From Udaeobacter sp963725505 (GTDB lineage Bacteria > Verrucomicrobiota > Verrucomicrobiia > Chthoniobacterales > UBA10450): a DNA stretch of 64,000 bases. The stretch covers positions 372,001 to 436,000 of the forward strand of contig CAVRYN010000002.1 of the NCBI GenBank assembly GCA_963725505.1, read 5' to 3'. A model generated the notes under the pieces. It did no database searches. It had not been told where the DNA came from and was given only the letters and a program-made list of their open reading frames with translations. This document shows positions 35,384 through 43,790 of the stretch, piece by piece. Every line of letters starts with the position of its first letter. The stretch's first letter is position 1. Made by a program: the position numbers and the translations under genes.

Positions 35384-36277
35384 ATGGAACAAATTACCGT
35401 TCGCGTTCCGGCGAGCACTTCCAATCTCGGTCCTGGCTTTGATTGTCTCGGTGTCGCATTGCGCATCTACAATATTGTCACGATGGCCCGCGGTGTGTCG
35501 CGTCAGCATTTTCATCCGCCGATTGTTTCTGAGGCAGCGGATCGATTTTTCAAACAGACGCGCCGCCGCGCGTTTTCGTTTTCCTGTTTAATTGCGGAAC
35601 AAATTCCGCAGTCCCGTGGCTTGGGAAGCAGCGCAACGATTCGCCTCGGCATCTTGCTTGCGCTCGACCGGCTCAGCGGCAATCCGCTCGATCGATTGAA
35701 GATCTTCCAATTATGCGCCGAATTGGAAGGACACCCTGATAATGCAGCGCCGGCAACTTTCGGCGGGTTCACCGTGGTGGCAGGGTCAGCGCGTTGCGTC
35801 GATCGGACACCGCAGCACGGCATCCCTACCATTCAGCGCTTCGCAGTCTCACCGCGATTGTATTTCGTTCTCTTGGTTCCTGACCTTGAGATTCAAACTT
35901 CGAGAGCGCGAAATGTTCTGCCTTCAAAGATTTCACACGCCGAGGCGGTCGAGAATTGTGCAAATGCGTGCACACTTGCGGCGGCTTTCGTATCACAAGA
36001 TTATAAAAAACTGCGCGGCGTTTTTGGCGATCATCTTCACCAGCCATTTCGCACAAAACTGGTTCCCTTTCTTCCAGGGGTGGTCGCGGCTGCCGAGAAG
36101 GCCGGCGCGCTCGGCGCCTTCCTCAGCGGCAGTGGATCGACAATTTGTGCGATTGCGTTGCAAGATCGGGATCGAATCGCAGCGGCGATGAAACGCGCCG
36201 CAGGATCGATCTCCTCGCGCGTAATCATCACGCGTGCTGACAACCATGGCGCGCGAGTTGTAGCAATCGGAAATTGA
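35384..36277 (+). CDS. thrB: Homoserine kinase
   Basis: This 297-residue GHMP kinase phosphorylates L-homoserine in threonine synthesis. The start ITVRVPASTSNLGPGFDCLGVAL is the classic ThrB signature. The ATP loop is SRGLGSSATIRLGILLALDRL, and the C-terminal GAFLSGSGSTICAIA matches motif 3. ATG 35384 was chosen because the family begins at ITVRVPAST. Its stop lies one base before the lpxK start, so the two are likely co-translated although functionally unrelated. Confidence 0.9.
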   Translation: MEQITVRVPASTSNLGPGFDCLGVALRIYNIVTMARGVSRQHFHPPIVSEAADRFFKQTRRRAFSFSCLIAEQIPQSRGLGSSATIRLGILLALDRLSGNPLDRLKIFQLCAELEGHPDNAAPATFGGFTVVAGSARCVDRTPQHGIPTIQRFAVSPRLYFVLLVPDLEIQTSRARNVLPSKISHAEAVENCANACTLAAAFVSQDYKKLRGVFGDHLHQPFRTKLVPFLPGVVAAAEKAGALGAFLSGSGSTICAIALQDRDRIAAAMKRAAGSISSRVIITRADNHGARVVAIGN

Positions 36278-36278
36278 A

Positions 36279-37466
36279 ATGGGGCGCCGGCTTGAAAAAT
36301 TAGAGGAGTTCGGCATCGACGTTGTTCTCGAGCGCCGTCATGGCATTCGAGCATCGGTGCTGCGCGGGATTCTTTACGCGCTTTCATTCGTTTACGACCG
36401 CTTGGTGCAGCTACGGCTTTATCTCTATCGGAAAAGAGTCTTCCGCGAACGCACGCTCGGGTGTCTGGTCATCAGTATCGGCAATCTCACGGTGGGCGGT
36501 ACGGGCAAGACGCCGATTGTTGAGAAGTTTGCCCGCGCCTTGCGGGCGGGTGGACGGCGCGTTGCTATCCTGAGCCGCGGTTACAAAAGTGTACCCCGCA
36601 AGCGAAACTGGCTGAGCTGGCTTCGCAGAGACCCCGATCCTCCCCGGGTTGTCTCCGATGGCAAATCATTGTTGCTCGACTCGTTGATCGCGGGTGACGA
36701 GCCTTACATGCTCGCGCACAACTTGAAGGACGTAATCGTGCTGGTCGACAAGAACCGGGTCAAAAGCGGGCGGTTCGCTATCGACAAATGGCAGGTCGAT
36801 ACGTTGTTGCTCGATGATGGGTTTCAGTATCTGCATCTCAAACATCGGCTGGACATGGTGCTTGTAGATCGACAAGCGCCTTTCGGAAACGAATTCTTGC
36901 TCCCTCGGGGCACGTTGCGTGAAACGCCGCGCAATCTTCGCCGCGCCAGCTATATCTTTATCACAAAGAACACAGGCGAGCCTAATTTCGATCTGATGAG
37001 ACGCATCCGGCGTTACAATCGCACCGCGGAAGTCATCGAATGCGCGCATAAACCGCTCTATCTCCAGAATGTTTTTACGGGCGAACGACTGCCACTCGAT
37101 GCTTTGCGGAACACGTTCATCGGCTCGCTCTGCGCGATTGCGGCGCCCGCAAGCTTCGAGGACGCTTTGCAGAAACTCGGGGCGCATGTCGATCTCTCTA
37201 AGCGCTACATTGATCATCACTATTACACCGAGGCGGAACTGATCAGCTTTATCAAGCGTTGCATCCGTCGCGACCTGGCGATGATTGTGACCACCGAGAA
37301 AGATTCGGTGCGGATGCCGCGTTTGCCCGAAGCGGAAATGAAAGTGCCGATCTATTTTCTGCGGGTGGAAATTGAAATCCTCAGCGGACATGAAAGCTGG
37401 GAGCATTGCGTGGGGCGCATCTGCAAACCCAAGCCTATGCTCTCGCCCGAGCGTTTCTTTGCCTGA
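36279..37466 (+). CDS. lpxK: Tetraacyldisaccharide 4'-kinase (lipid A synthesis)
   Basis: The 395-residue enzyme phosphorylates the 4' position of the lipid A precursor at the inner membrane. It has an N-terminal membrane-associated helix (ILYALSFVYDRLVQLRLYLYRKR), the P-loop VISIGNLTVGGTGKTPIVEKFARAL (about residues 63-87) and AILSRGYKS. The LLDDGFQYLHLKHRLDMVLVD motif contains the LpxK DGFQ/H signature. LEILSGHESW in the C-terminus is unusual but does not affect the core. Its presence implies a lipopolysaccharide-type outer membrane. Confidence 0.93.
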   Translation: MGRRLEKLEEFGIDVVLERRHGIRASVLRGILYALSFVYDRLVQLRLYLYRKRVFRERTLGCLVISIGNLTVGGTGKTPIVEKFARALRAGGRRVAILSRGYKSVPRKRNWLSWLRRDPDPPRVVSDGKSLLLDSLIAGDEPYMLAHNLKDVIVLVDKNRVKSGRFAIDKWQVDTLLLDDGFQYLHLKHRLDMVLVDRQAPFGNEFLLPRGTLRETPRNLRRASYIFITKNTGEPNFDLMRRIRRYNRTAEVIECAHKPLYLQNVFTGERLPLDALRNTFIGSLCAIAAPASFEDALQKLGAHVDLSKRYIDHHYYTEAELISFIKRCIRRDLAMIVTTEKDSVRMPRLPEAEMKVPIYFLRVEIEILSGHESWEHCVGRICKPKPMLSPERFFA

Positions 37467-37477
37467 AAAAAACGCTG

Positions 37478-37582
37478 TCATCTCGAGCGAAGCGAGAGAC
37501 CTCCCAATCGAAGCCGAATCACACAGAGTAATCAGCGTCACCGACCAGCCTGTGAGAGATCCTTCACTACGTTCAGGATGAC
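37478..37582. repeat. GTCAT...ATGAC palindromic intergenic repeat, copy 3
   Basis: The left arm GTCATCTCGAGCGAAGCGAG-AGACCTCCC and the right arm GAGAGATCCTTCACTACGTTCAGGATGAC are inverted. It lies 12 bases after the lpxK stop and is followed directly by a heptad leader tract. Confidence 0.75.
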
Positions 37583-37620
37583 ATTCCGGGCAACACGCTC
37601 CCCCGCGCGTGCGTCAATTT

Positions 37621-37652
37621 GTTGGACGTTGGGCGTTGGGCGTTGGACGTTT
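37621..37652. repeat. Heptad leader tract before the LigD-type polymerase gene
   Basis: This is the cleanest example: GTTGGAC GTTGGGC GTTGGGC GTTGGAC GTT, four successive seven-base units. It ends 9 bases before the ATG at 37662. Confidence 0.7.
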
Positions 37653-37661
37653 GCTTCGCGT

Positions 37662-38579
37662 ATGCCAAGCAAGGCTGAACTCGTTGTCGAGGACCGCAAA
37701 ATTCCGGTTTCGAATCTAGACAAGGTTCTCTACCCGAAGGTCGGATTTACCAAAGGGCAGGTGATCGATTACTACATCCGCGTCGCCCCGGTGCTTTTGC
37801 CGCATTTGAAGGACCGTCCGCTCACCATGAAGCGTTATCCCGATGGCGTTGAAGGCGAATTTTTCTACGAGAAAAATTGCCCCGAGCACCGCCCGAAATG
37901 GGTGCAAACGGCCCGTGTTTGGAGCGAAAGCAACGATCGGTTCATGAACTATTGCCTCGTCCAGGATTTGCCGACGCTCGTGTGGGCCGCGAACCTCGCC
38001 GATCTTGAGCTGCACACTTCGCTCTCGCGCAAAAATAAAATCGAACGTCCGACAATGATGGTCTTCGATCTCGATCCCGGCGCGCCGGCTGACATCGTGC
38101 AATGCTGCCAGGTCGGGCTGTGGCTGCGCGATTTGTTAGGCCAAATGAAACTGAAATCATTTGCTAAAACGAGCGGCTCGAAAGGTTTGCAAATTTATGT
38201 GCCGCTGAATACGGCAGTCACTTACGATCAGATCAAGAATTTGTCGTTGGCACTTGCACAGTATCTGGAGCACGAACACGCCGATCTTGTGACCTCGAAC
38301 ATGTCCAAGGCGGTGCGCAAAGGCAAAGTGTTCGTTGATTGGAGCCAGAACGACGAACACAAAACTACTATTTGCGTTTATTCCCTGCGCGCCAGAGAAG
38401 AACCAACTGTTTCCACTCCGGTCACTTGGAACGAGGTCGAAAACTGCCTGAAAAAGAAGAAAGCCGATCTCCTGAGATTCCGCTCCGACCAGGTCTTCGC
38501 CCGCGTCGAAAAACGCGGTGACCTCTTCGAGCCGGTTGAAGAAATGAAACAAAAGCTGCCGAAGAAGTGGAAGATATGA
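37662..38579 (+). CDS. LigD-type primase-polymerase domain protein
   Basis: This 305-residue protein is a stand-alone archaeo-eukaryotic primase-like polymerase domain of the LigD family. It has KVLYPKVGFTKGQVIDYYIRVAPVLLPHLKDRPLTMKRYPDGVEG, the catalytic acidic pair in MMVFDLDPG, the FAKTSGSKGLQIYVPL motif, and VFVDWSQNDEHKTT. It adds ribo- or deoxynucleotides at broken ends during end joining. The partner ligase/phosphoesterase is at 24192, so the three LigD activities are on two genes 12 kb apart. The ATG at 37662 follows the heptad tract. Confidence 0.9.
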   Translation: MPSKAELVVEDRKIPVSNLDKVLYPKVGFTKGQVIDYYIRVAPVLLPHLKDRPLTMKRYPDGVEGEFFYEKNCPEHRPKWVQTARVWSESNDRFMNYCLVQDLPTLVWAANLADLELHTSLSRKNKIERPTMMVFDLDPGAPADIVQCCQVGLWLRDLLGQMKLKSFAKTSGSKGLQIYVPLNTAVTYDQIKNLSLALAQYLEHEHADLVTSNMSKAVRKGKVFVDWSQNDEHKTTICVYSLRAREEPTVSTPVTWNEVENCLKKKKADLLRFRSDQVFARVEKRGDLFEPVEEMKQKLPKKWKI

Positions 38580-38608
38580 TGTATTCGTTGCGGCAAGGTT
38601 TATAGAGA

Positions 38609-38863
38609 ATGAACAATTACGTGTGGTTTGATGCGATCGGATGGGTGGGAGCAGCAGCTCTCCTTGTCGCTTACGCGATGATTTCCCATAAGAAATTGGA
38701 AGGAGACTCGGCTACGTACCAACTCCTCAATATCAGCGGCAGCCTTCTGTTGGCCGCAAACACGATCTTTTATGGCTCTTATCCTTCCACATTCGTAAAC
38801 CTCATCTGGGCAGGGATAGCCGTCTTTTCAATTATGACGAGAAAGCGACTTGAGTCCGGATAG
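38609..38863 (+). CDS. CBU_0592-like small membrane protein
   Basis: These 84 residues form three hydrophobic segments (about 8-26, 38-56 and 60-76) with the pattern WVGAAALLVAYAMISHKKLEGDSATYQLLNISGSLLLAANTIFYGSYPSTFVNLIWAGIA. This matches a small uncharacterised family of bacterial membrane proteins in which a Tyr/Asn-rich middle is conserved. The function is unknown. It lies 29 bases after the polymerase gene in the same direction. Confidence 0.7.
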   Translation: MNNYVWFDAIGWVGAAALLVAYAMISHKKLEGDSATYQLLNISGSLLLAANTIFYGSYPSTFVNLIWAGIAVFSIMTRKRLESG

Positions 38864-38947
38864 TACGCAAGGTGAATGTAGAAGCATTGACGAGTGCCAA
38901 GGCTGGCAGGCAAGACGGCCATTTGGCGGCGTTTAAGAGATAAACTT

Positions 38948-39388
38948 ATGCGTCGATTTATCATTGTAGGGTTGGTGATCGGTTTCGTGCTCAATCTCAC
39001 GGGTTGGGCGGGAAATGTTTTCTTGCTCGGCTCGATGTGGGAACAAGCAGGCGCGGTCGCACCGCCGCCGATGCATTCACCCTTTTCGCCCCTGGTGCAC
39101 GCGATCCTTCAATTTGTTTCCGATTTTGTTTTCGCGTTCGTGTTGTGTGCTGTCTATCGGCTCGCGATCCCCAGTTGGCGCGGGTCACAAATGATCCTCG
39201 CATTTATCTGCGGCGTGATCGTTTGGCTGGGCGGGGTGCCGATGTGTTATCTCGGACTGGTTAACGGCGGTTACTTGCCCCTGTGCGTTTCGATCGCCAC
39301 AACGATCCTGGCGCTGATAACATTTTTCATCGTCGCGCCTTTGCTGCCGGTGCTTTTGCCAGTTCGCATGGAAAGCGATAGGGCGTAA
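38948..39388 (+). CDS. Integral membrane protein of unknown function
   Basis: The 146-residue product from the ATG at 38948 has four hydrophobic helices (about 3-25, 47-72, 79-98 and 105-130) and a short Pro-rich loop (APPPMHSPFSP) after the first. The order resembles small DUF1761-like proteins, but I do not recognise a definite family. It lies in a same-strand run of short genes. Confidence 0.6.
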   Translation: MRRFIIVGLVIGFVLNLTGWAGNVFLLGSMWEQAGAVAPPPMHSPFSPLVHAILQFVSDFVFAFVLCAVYRLAIPSWRGSQMILAFICGVIVWLGGVPMCYLGLVNGGYLPLCVSIATTILALITFFIVAPLLPVLLPVRMESDRA

Positions 39389-39397
39389 AGAACGACG

Positions 39398-39898
39398 ATG
39401 CGCAGGGTGAATCTGAAAGATGTGCCGGAGCAGGAGCGGAAATCGCCGAAGGGAAAGTTTGGACGCGTATCGAAGAACATTTCGATTGCGCTCGGGCGCG
39501 AGCCGGAATCGCTCGATTTATCGAAACGGCATCCGTTTGATCTTGCGCTGATGCGCATTCCGAAAGGCAAATCGCTTTGTCCGTATCACGCGCATGCGGC
39601 GGAGTCGGAGCTTTACCTCGTCGTTTCCGGTCGCGGCAGCGTGCGCGACAAGGATGGGACAACACAAGTGGGCCCCGGTGATGCGTTTTTCTTTCAGCCA
39701 GGCGAGGCGCATCAGCTTACCAACGCCGGTGACGAGGATTTTGTTTATTACGTGATTGCCGATAATCCGCGCAGCGGCGGGGCAACTGGTGATTCCTGTT
39801 TCTATCCGGACAGCGGCAAATGGGCGGTGGCGAAAGAGGGTTCGGAAGAAATCATCGTGAGAGGAACTGAAACCGATTACTTCGATGGCGAAGAATAA
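39398..39898 (+). CDS. Cupin-domain protein A (tandem paralog)
   Basis: This 166-residue single-domain cupin has motif 1 (PYHAHAAESELYLVVSGRGSVRDKDG, metal-ligand type His pair and Glu) and motif 2 (GDAFFFQPGEAHQLTNAGDEDFVYYVIAD). The N-terminus MRRVNLKDVPEQERKSPKGKF and the C-terminus ETDYFDGEE match the next gene closely. Such proteins often bind a metal and a small acid or sugar; the substrate is unknown. Start and stop are clear. Confidence 0.82.
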   Translation: MRRVNLKDVPEQERKSPKGKFGRVSKNISIALGREPESLDLSKRHPFDLALMRIPKGKSLCPYHAHAAESELYLVVSGRGSVRDKDGTTQVGPGDAFFFQPGEAHQLTNAGDEDFVYYVIADNPRSGGATGDSCFYPDSGKWAVAKEGSEEIIVRGTETDYFDGEE

Positions 39899-39904
39899 GC
39901 GGTT

Positions 39905-39984
39905 GTCATGTCGAGCGGAGTCGAGACATCTCTCGACGTTTAGAAGAATTTGCCCAGAGATTCCTCCACTTCGGTCGGAATGAC
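39905..39984. repeat. GTCAT...ATGAC palindromic intergenic repeat, copy 4
   Basis: GTCATGTCGAGCGGAGTCGAGACATCTC mirrors AGATTCCTCCACTTCGGTCGGAATGAC. The 80-base element lies between the two paralogous cupin genes and ends 11 bases before the second start. Confidence 0.8.
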
Positions 39985-39995
39985 AAAGGAGTGAA

Positions 39996-40484
39996 ATGCG
40001 CAAAGTAAACATCAACGAGATCAAAGAAGAAGCGTGGCAATCGCCCGGCGGAAAATACGTCGTCTCTTTCAAAGGAGTTTCTGAAGCGCTGGGGCGCGAT
40101 CGTGACTCGCTCGACTTGTCCAAGCGTCATCCGTTCGATCTGGAATGGAATCGGGTGCCTCCCGGAAAACCAAATTTTCCTTACCACGCACACTCGGCGC
40201 AATGGGAGCTTTACTTGATTATTTCGGGCGAGGGGAGTGTTCGTCACAAAGATGGAATTACCCCAGTCGTGGCTGGCGACGCGTTCATCTTCGGGCCTGA
40301 CGAAGCACATCAACTGATTAACTCTGGCGCGGAAGACCTCGTTTACTACGTCATCGCAGACAACCCTATAGGTGAATCGGCCTATTATCCCGACAGCGGA
40401 AAGTGGAAAGTAAACAAATCTTCAGCGAAGGATCGCGTCGTCATAAAAGGTGGGGAAACTGATTATTTCGACGCCGAAGAGTAG
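39996..40484 (+). CDS. Cupin-domain protein B (tandem paralog)
   Basis: The 162 residues are collinear with the cupin at 39398: MRKVNINEIKEEAWQSPGGKY, ALGRDRDSLDLSKRHPFDLEWNRVPPGK, PYHAHSAQWELYLIISGEGSVRHKDG, DEAHQLINSGAEDLVYYVIAD, ETDYFDAEE. The first metal His pair and the downstream His are kept. The pair arose by tandem duplication, and a palindromic repeat sits at the junction. The function is unknown. Confidence 0.82.
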   Translation: MRKVNINEIKEEAWQSPGGKYVVSFKGVSEALGRDRDSLDLSKRHPFDLEWNRVPPGKPNFPYHAHSAQWELYLIISGEGSVRHKDGITPVVAGDAFIFGPDEAHQLINSGAEDLVYYVIADNPIGESAYYPDSGKWKVNKSSAKDRVVIKGGETDYFDAEE

Positions 40485-40494
40485 ATTTTGAACC

Positions 40495-40881
40495 ATGAAA
40501 TCCGGTACGTCGCCGCAAGATTTTCCGTACAAGACTTACCTCAACGTTCTGCACGGACCGCTTGAATTGATCGATGTGCAGAAGCTGGCTGATGCCTGCA
40601 AGGACAAATGGTACAATCAGACGCTTTGCAAAGTGAACGATTCGGTCGTCAGGATGGCGGTAGTGCAGGGCGAGTATCACTGGCACGAACACGAAGATAT
40701 TGATGAATTCTTTTTCGTTCTGGACGGACATTTCCTAATCGATCTTGAAGATCGCACAGTTAGTCTTTTGCCACGTCAATGCTTCGTCGTGCCGAAAGGT
40801 GTGCGCCATCGCACCCGTGCGCCTGAACGAACCGTTATCTTGATGGTCGAGCGCGCGGACATTGTTCCCACCGGCGACTAA
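40495..40881 (+). CDS. Small cupin protein
   Basis: The 128-residue product has a single cupin barrel. Motif 1 is GEYHWHEHEDIDEFFFVLDGHFLIDLED (His-x-His with Glu) and motif 2 is LLPRQCFVVPKGVRHRTRAPERTVILMVE. It starts 10 bases after the stop of the preceding cupin but belongs to a different, shorter subfamily. This type resembles mannose-6-phosphate-isomerase-like cupins; the activity is not predictable. Confidence 0.8.
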   Translation: MKSGTSPQDFPYKTYLNVLHGPLELIDVQKLADACKDKWYNQTLCKVNDSVVRMAVVQGEYHWHEHEDIDEFFFVLDGHFLIDLEDRTVSLLPRQCFVVPKGVRHRTRAPERTVILMVERADIVPTGD

Positions 40882-40897
40882 ATGCGTCGCAAGGCAG

Positions 40898-41356
40898 GTG
40901 AAAATTATTTCGGGTGGGCAAACAGGCGTTGATCGCGCGGCGCTCGATGTTGCGCTTAGGCATGGAATCAAGTGCGGCGGGTGGTGTCCGGCGGGACGCC
41001 TCGACGAATTCGGCAGGATACCAGATCAATATCCGCTTCAGGAGCTCGAAGCTGGCGGTTTCACTGAGCGGACATTGCAGAACGTAAAAGACGCAGATGG
41101 AACTGTTATCATTTACCCGGGCAAACTTGGCGGCGGCACTGAGCAGACGGTTCGCTTCTGCCAAGAGCTACAACGGCCGTATCGACTCATCGATGCCGCG
41201 AAAATTTCCGCGGAGGACGCTGCGAAGTTAATTGCCGATTTCGTCCATGATCACGAGATCGACCTCCTCAACGTGGCCGGCCCGCGCCAAAGCGAGTGGC
41301 CAGAAGGATACGATTACGCGTTTCGCGCGCTGGAGATTTTTCTTGACGCTTTGTAG
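40898..41356 (+). CDS. YpsA/LOG-like putative molybdenum carrier protein
   Basis: From a GTG at 40898 the product has 152 residues: KIISGGQTGVDRAALDVALRHGIKCGGWCPAGRLDEFGRIPDQYPL. This contains the glycine-rich SGGQTGVDRAALD nucleotide-binding-like loop characteristic of the putative molybdenum carrier / SLOG family. The middle (ADGTVIIYPGKLGGGTEQTVRFC) and VAGPRQSEWP are also family-typical. The start is uncertain; a TTG at 40862 would overlap the cupin gene. The real ligand of the family is unsettled. Confidence 0.78.
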   Translation: MKIISGGQTGVDRAALDVALRHGIKCGGWCPAGRLDEFGRIPDQYPLQELEAGGFTERTLQNVKDADGTVIIYPGKLGGGTEQTVRFCQELQRPYRLIDAAKISAEDAAKLIADFVHDHEIDLLNVAGPRQSEWPEGYDYAFRALEIFLDAL

Positions 41357-41411
41357 CCACCGCCCTGTGGGCGGTTAGGAAGAGGACGGCTCACAGAACC
41401 GTGGCTGCAGA

Positions 41412-42704
41412 TCACTCGTAGCGCAACGCTTTCACCGGATCCAAACGCGCGGCGAAGTAGGCAGGAATCAGCGCGGCGACTGAGCAGATGAAGAACGCGC
41501 TGATGCAAATGATGGCGACGTCGCGCGGAATGACTTCTGCTGGAATGGACGAAAATTGATAGACTTCGCGCGGGAAAATCTCGATGTGCAATGTCGAAGC
41601 GAGCCAGTGACTGAATTCGTTGCGATAGCGAATCAACGTCATCCCAAGCCCCAAACCCGTAAGAGTTCCAAACAGACCGACGACAGTTCCCTGGCCAAGA
41701 AAAACCCAGATGATTTGCGCGATGTTCGCTCCGAGCGCTTTCATGATTCCGATCTCACGTCGCTTTTGCACGGTCACCGTGATCAGGGTGCTCATGATGC
41801 CGAAGGCCGCGACGACCACGATAAAGAACAACAGGAAAAACATCACTGTGCGCTCGAGCCGCACGGCTTCGAAGTACTGATGATTCATGTCGATCCAAGT
41901 CTGTGCGTACTCCGGGGGTTCGAGAAATTGTTGGATTGCCTGTTTTACGCGCTCGGCGCCGTATGGGTTATCTGTCCTGACGGTGATACCGTGCAATGCG
42001 TCACCCAAGCCGTACAACTCCTGGCCCACGTAAATTGGAACGAGAAGAAACTCGGAATCGTGCAGGTAATGACCAGTCTCAAAAATGCCGGTGACGGTCA
42101 GCTCTTTCGGGAGAATCACATCGCGCAACTGGTCGATCGCTTTTTTCTCTTCTTCGCCCTCGGCGTTCTCCAGTTTCTTAATGCCATCGAGAATCTGTCC
42201 AAGATTACCGGGCGAATAGACCGTGACCTTGTCACCGACACTCACCTGTAGTTTTCGCGCGAGCTCAATCCCGAGCACAGTCGATTCGCCTTCCAGATCG
42301 AGCTTGCCGTATTTGATGAATTTTAGCAGCGGAATCACTTTTTCTTCCTGCCCGGGGTCGACGCCGCGAATCAGCGGCGCGAGCCGCCGATTCTGAAATT
42401 CCACGATCACTGGTCCTTGGATGTAGGGAGCGGTCGCAACGACGCCCGGCGTATTGTCGATCTTTGTTTTGAGCGCTCGCCAGTCGCGCAAAACGTCCTC
42501 GGAGCTCACGAGAATATGCGCATCGAAATCGATCACCTTTTGGCGCAGCTCCCGGTCGAACCCGGTCATTACCGAAATCACAAGAATCAACACCGTCACG
42601 CCGAGCATCACACCGAGAACGGAGATCAGTGTGATGATGGACAGAAACGTCCGCTTCGGTTTCAGATACCGCAGCGCCAGGAAAAGACTAAACGGCAGTT
42701 TCAA
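41412..42704 (-). CDS. LolC/LolE family lipoprotein-releasing permease
   Basis: The 430 residues begin LPFSLFLALRYLKPKRTFLSIITLISVLGVMLGVTVLILVISVMTGFDREL, the LolC/E N-terminal helix. A large periplasmic MacB-like domain follows, then three C-terminal helices (about 290-312, 336-358 and 393-415) ending AARLDPVKALRYE. Together with LolD it extracts lipoproteins from the inner membrane for transfer to LolA. The ATPase lolD and a second permease are not adjacent, so a homodimeric LolF-like arrangement is possible; that is inference. Confidence 0.88.
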   Translation of the reverse strand: MKLPFSLFLALRYLKPKRTFLSIITLISVLGVMLGVTVLILVISVMTGFDRELRQKVIDFDAHILVSSEDVLRDWRALKTKIDNTPGVVATAPYIQGPVIVEFQNRRLAPLIRGVDPGQEEKVIPLLKFIKYGKLDLEGESTVLGIELARKLQVSVGDKVTVYSPGNLGQILDGIKKLENAEGEEEKKAIDQLRDVILPKELTVTGIFETGHYLHDSEFLLVPIYVGQELYGLGDALHGITVRTDNPYGAERVKQAIQQFLEPPEYAQTWIDMNHQYFEAVRLERTVMFFLLFFIVVVAAFGIMSTLITVTVQKRREIGIMKALGANIAQIIWVFLGQGTVVGLFGTLTGLGLGMTLIRYRNEFSHWLASTLHIEIFPREVYQFSSIPAEVIPRDVAIICISAFFICSVAALIPAYFAARLDPVKALRYE

Positions 42705-42769
42705 TTCGCGCTTAGGGTGGCGGCAAAGTCACTTCAATTCAACCGTCGGCGGCCATAGGCGCGAATTTT

Positions 42770-42921
42770 CGGGTAGCCCACGCGTCTCGCGTGCCGGTTT
42801 CGGGTCGCGCCGAGACGACCTTTGCTTTAGATTTCGCTCTGAGGCGAGGGATGAGAAGCCATAAGAAAGGTTCGCGATCGCGGGACGCACTCGCCATCAC
42901 GCGAAACGGGTGCGCTACCCA
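42770..42921. mobile_element. TIR-bounded short element, copy A (MITE-like)
   Basis: The left end CGGGTAGCCCACGCGTCTCG and the right end CGAAACGGGTGCGCTACCC are inverted. The interior carries TTTCGGGTCGCGCCGAGACG and AGGTTCGCGATCGCGGGACG. It is about 152 bases, non-coding, and clearly homologous end to end with the element at 59322. The right end supplies the stop codon of the DUF2237 gene. No transposase is present. Confidence 0.75.
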
Positions 42922-43277
42922 GAGCGCGCGTGGGCCTTTAGTTCTTCCAGCGTGACGAATTCGAGCGCGGAGGCGTGAGTGGCTTCAAGATCGACAGGAG
43001 CGGCGCGGTTGTGATCCATGGCGTCTTTCCAGCGCGTAACGCACACGCACCATTTGTCGCCCGGTTTCAGTCCCGGGAAACCCCACTCCGGACGCGGCGT
43101 CACCAGATCATTCCCGTCTAGAACTGAGAAGTCCAAAAATTCCTGTGTGACCTGAACGCAAACGGTGTGCTGGCCGACATCTTCCGGACCTGTTCGACAA
43201 AAGCCATCGCGGTAGAATCCGGTCATCGGGTTGCGACAACAACATTTCAATTCTGTTCCCAGAACATTCGTCGGCAT
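42915..43277 (-). CDS. DUF2237 family protein
   Basis: From the ATG at 43275-43277 the 120-residue product reads MPTNVLGTELKCCCRNPMTGFYRDGFCRTGPEDVGQHTVCVQVTQEFLDFS and PGLKPGDKWCVCVTRWKDAMDHNRAAPVDLEATHASAL. These cysteine and tryptophan positions are the DUF2237 hallmark. The family is uncharacterised. The last codons (SG and the stop at 42915-42917) lie in the terminal repeat of the adjacent element, so the C-terminus was set by that insertion. Confidence 0.85.
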   Translation of the reverse strand: MPTNVLGTELKCCCRNPMTGFYRDGFCRTGPEDVGQHTVCVQVTQEFLDFSVLDGNDLVTPRPEWGFPGLKPGDKWCVCVTRWKDAMDHNRAAPVDLEATHASALEFVTLEELKAHARSG

Positions 43278-43327
43278 AAACAAGATAAGACGTTAGTATT
43301 TGGACAATCTTACAGAAGGAAGAAACA

Positions 43328-43783
43328 ATGCCAGTCCGAGCCAAGTACGTTCACACAAATCTGATTGCCAGAGATTGGAAAAAATTGGTTCGCTTCTACA
43401 CCGACGTATTCGGATGCGAGCTTAAAGGTCCCGAACGGGATATGTCCGGCGCGTGGCTCGATAGTGTGACCTCGGTTTCGAACGCGCATCTTACCGGCGT
43501 GCACTTGCGTCTGGCTGGCTATGGCGAGGATGGCCCGACGCTCGAGATTTTCAGCTATGACGAACTCGTTGATCGCGGCGTGCCAGCCGCGAACCAGTGC
43601 GGGTTCGCTCACATTGCATTTGCCGTTGATGATGTGGACCAGGCTTTGCAGGCAGTGATCGCTGCTGGCGGCGCCGCAGTGGGAAAGGTTGCGACAACAG
43701 AAGTAGATGGTGTCGGTCTCCTTCGCGTCGTCTATGCGCGAGATCCCGAAGGCAACATCGTCGAACTGCAGAAGTGGAGTTAG
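43328..43783 (+). CDS. VOC (glyoxalase/dioxygenase) superfamily protein
   Basis: These 151 residues form the paired beta-alpha-beta-beta-beta units of the vicinal-oxygen-chelate fold: YVHTNLIARDWKKLVRFYTDVFGCEL, GPTLEIFSY, FAHIAFAVDDVDQALQAVIAAGG, and DPEGNIVELQKWS with the terminal metal-ligand Glu. The reaction is not predictable. It starts 44 bases from the divergent DUF2237 gene and is followed 7 bases later by the phosphodiesterase-like gene. Confidence 0.85.
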   Translation: MPVRAKYVHTNLIARDWKKLVRFYTDVFGCELKGPERDMSGAWLDSVTSVSNAHLTGVHLRLAGYGEDGPTLEIFSYDELVDRGVPAANQCGFAHIAFAVDDVDQALQAVIAAGGAAVGKVATTEVDGVGLLRVVYARDPEGNIVELQKWS

Positions 43784-43790
43784 CGCGTTT

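Noticed and set aside
37578..37661. N-terminal extension of the LigD-type polymerase
   Set aside because: The extension is translated repeat sequence (palindrome end plus heptad tract); the ATG at 37662 starts the conserved protein.
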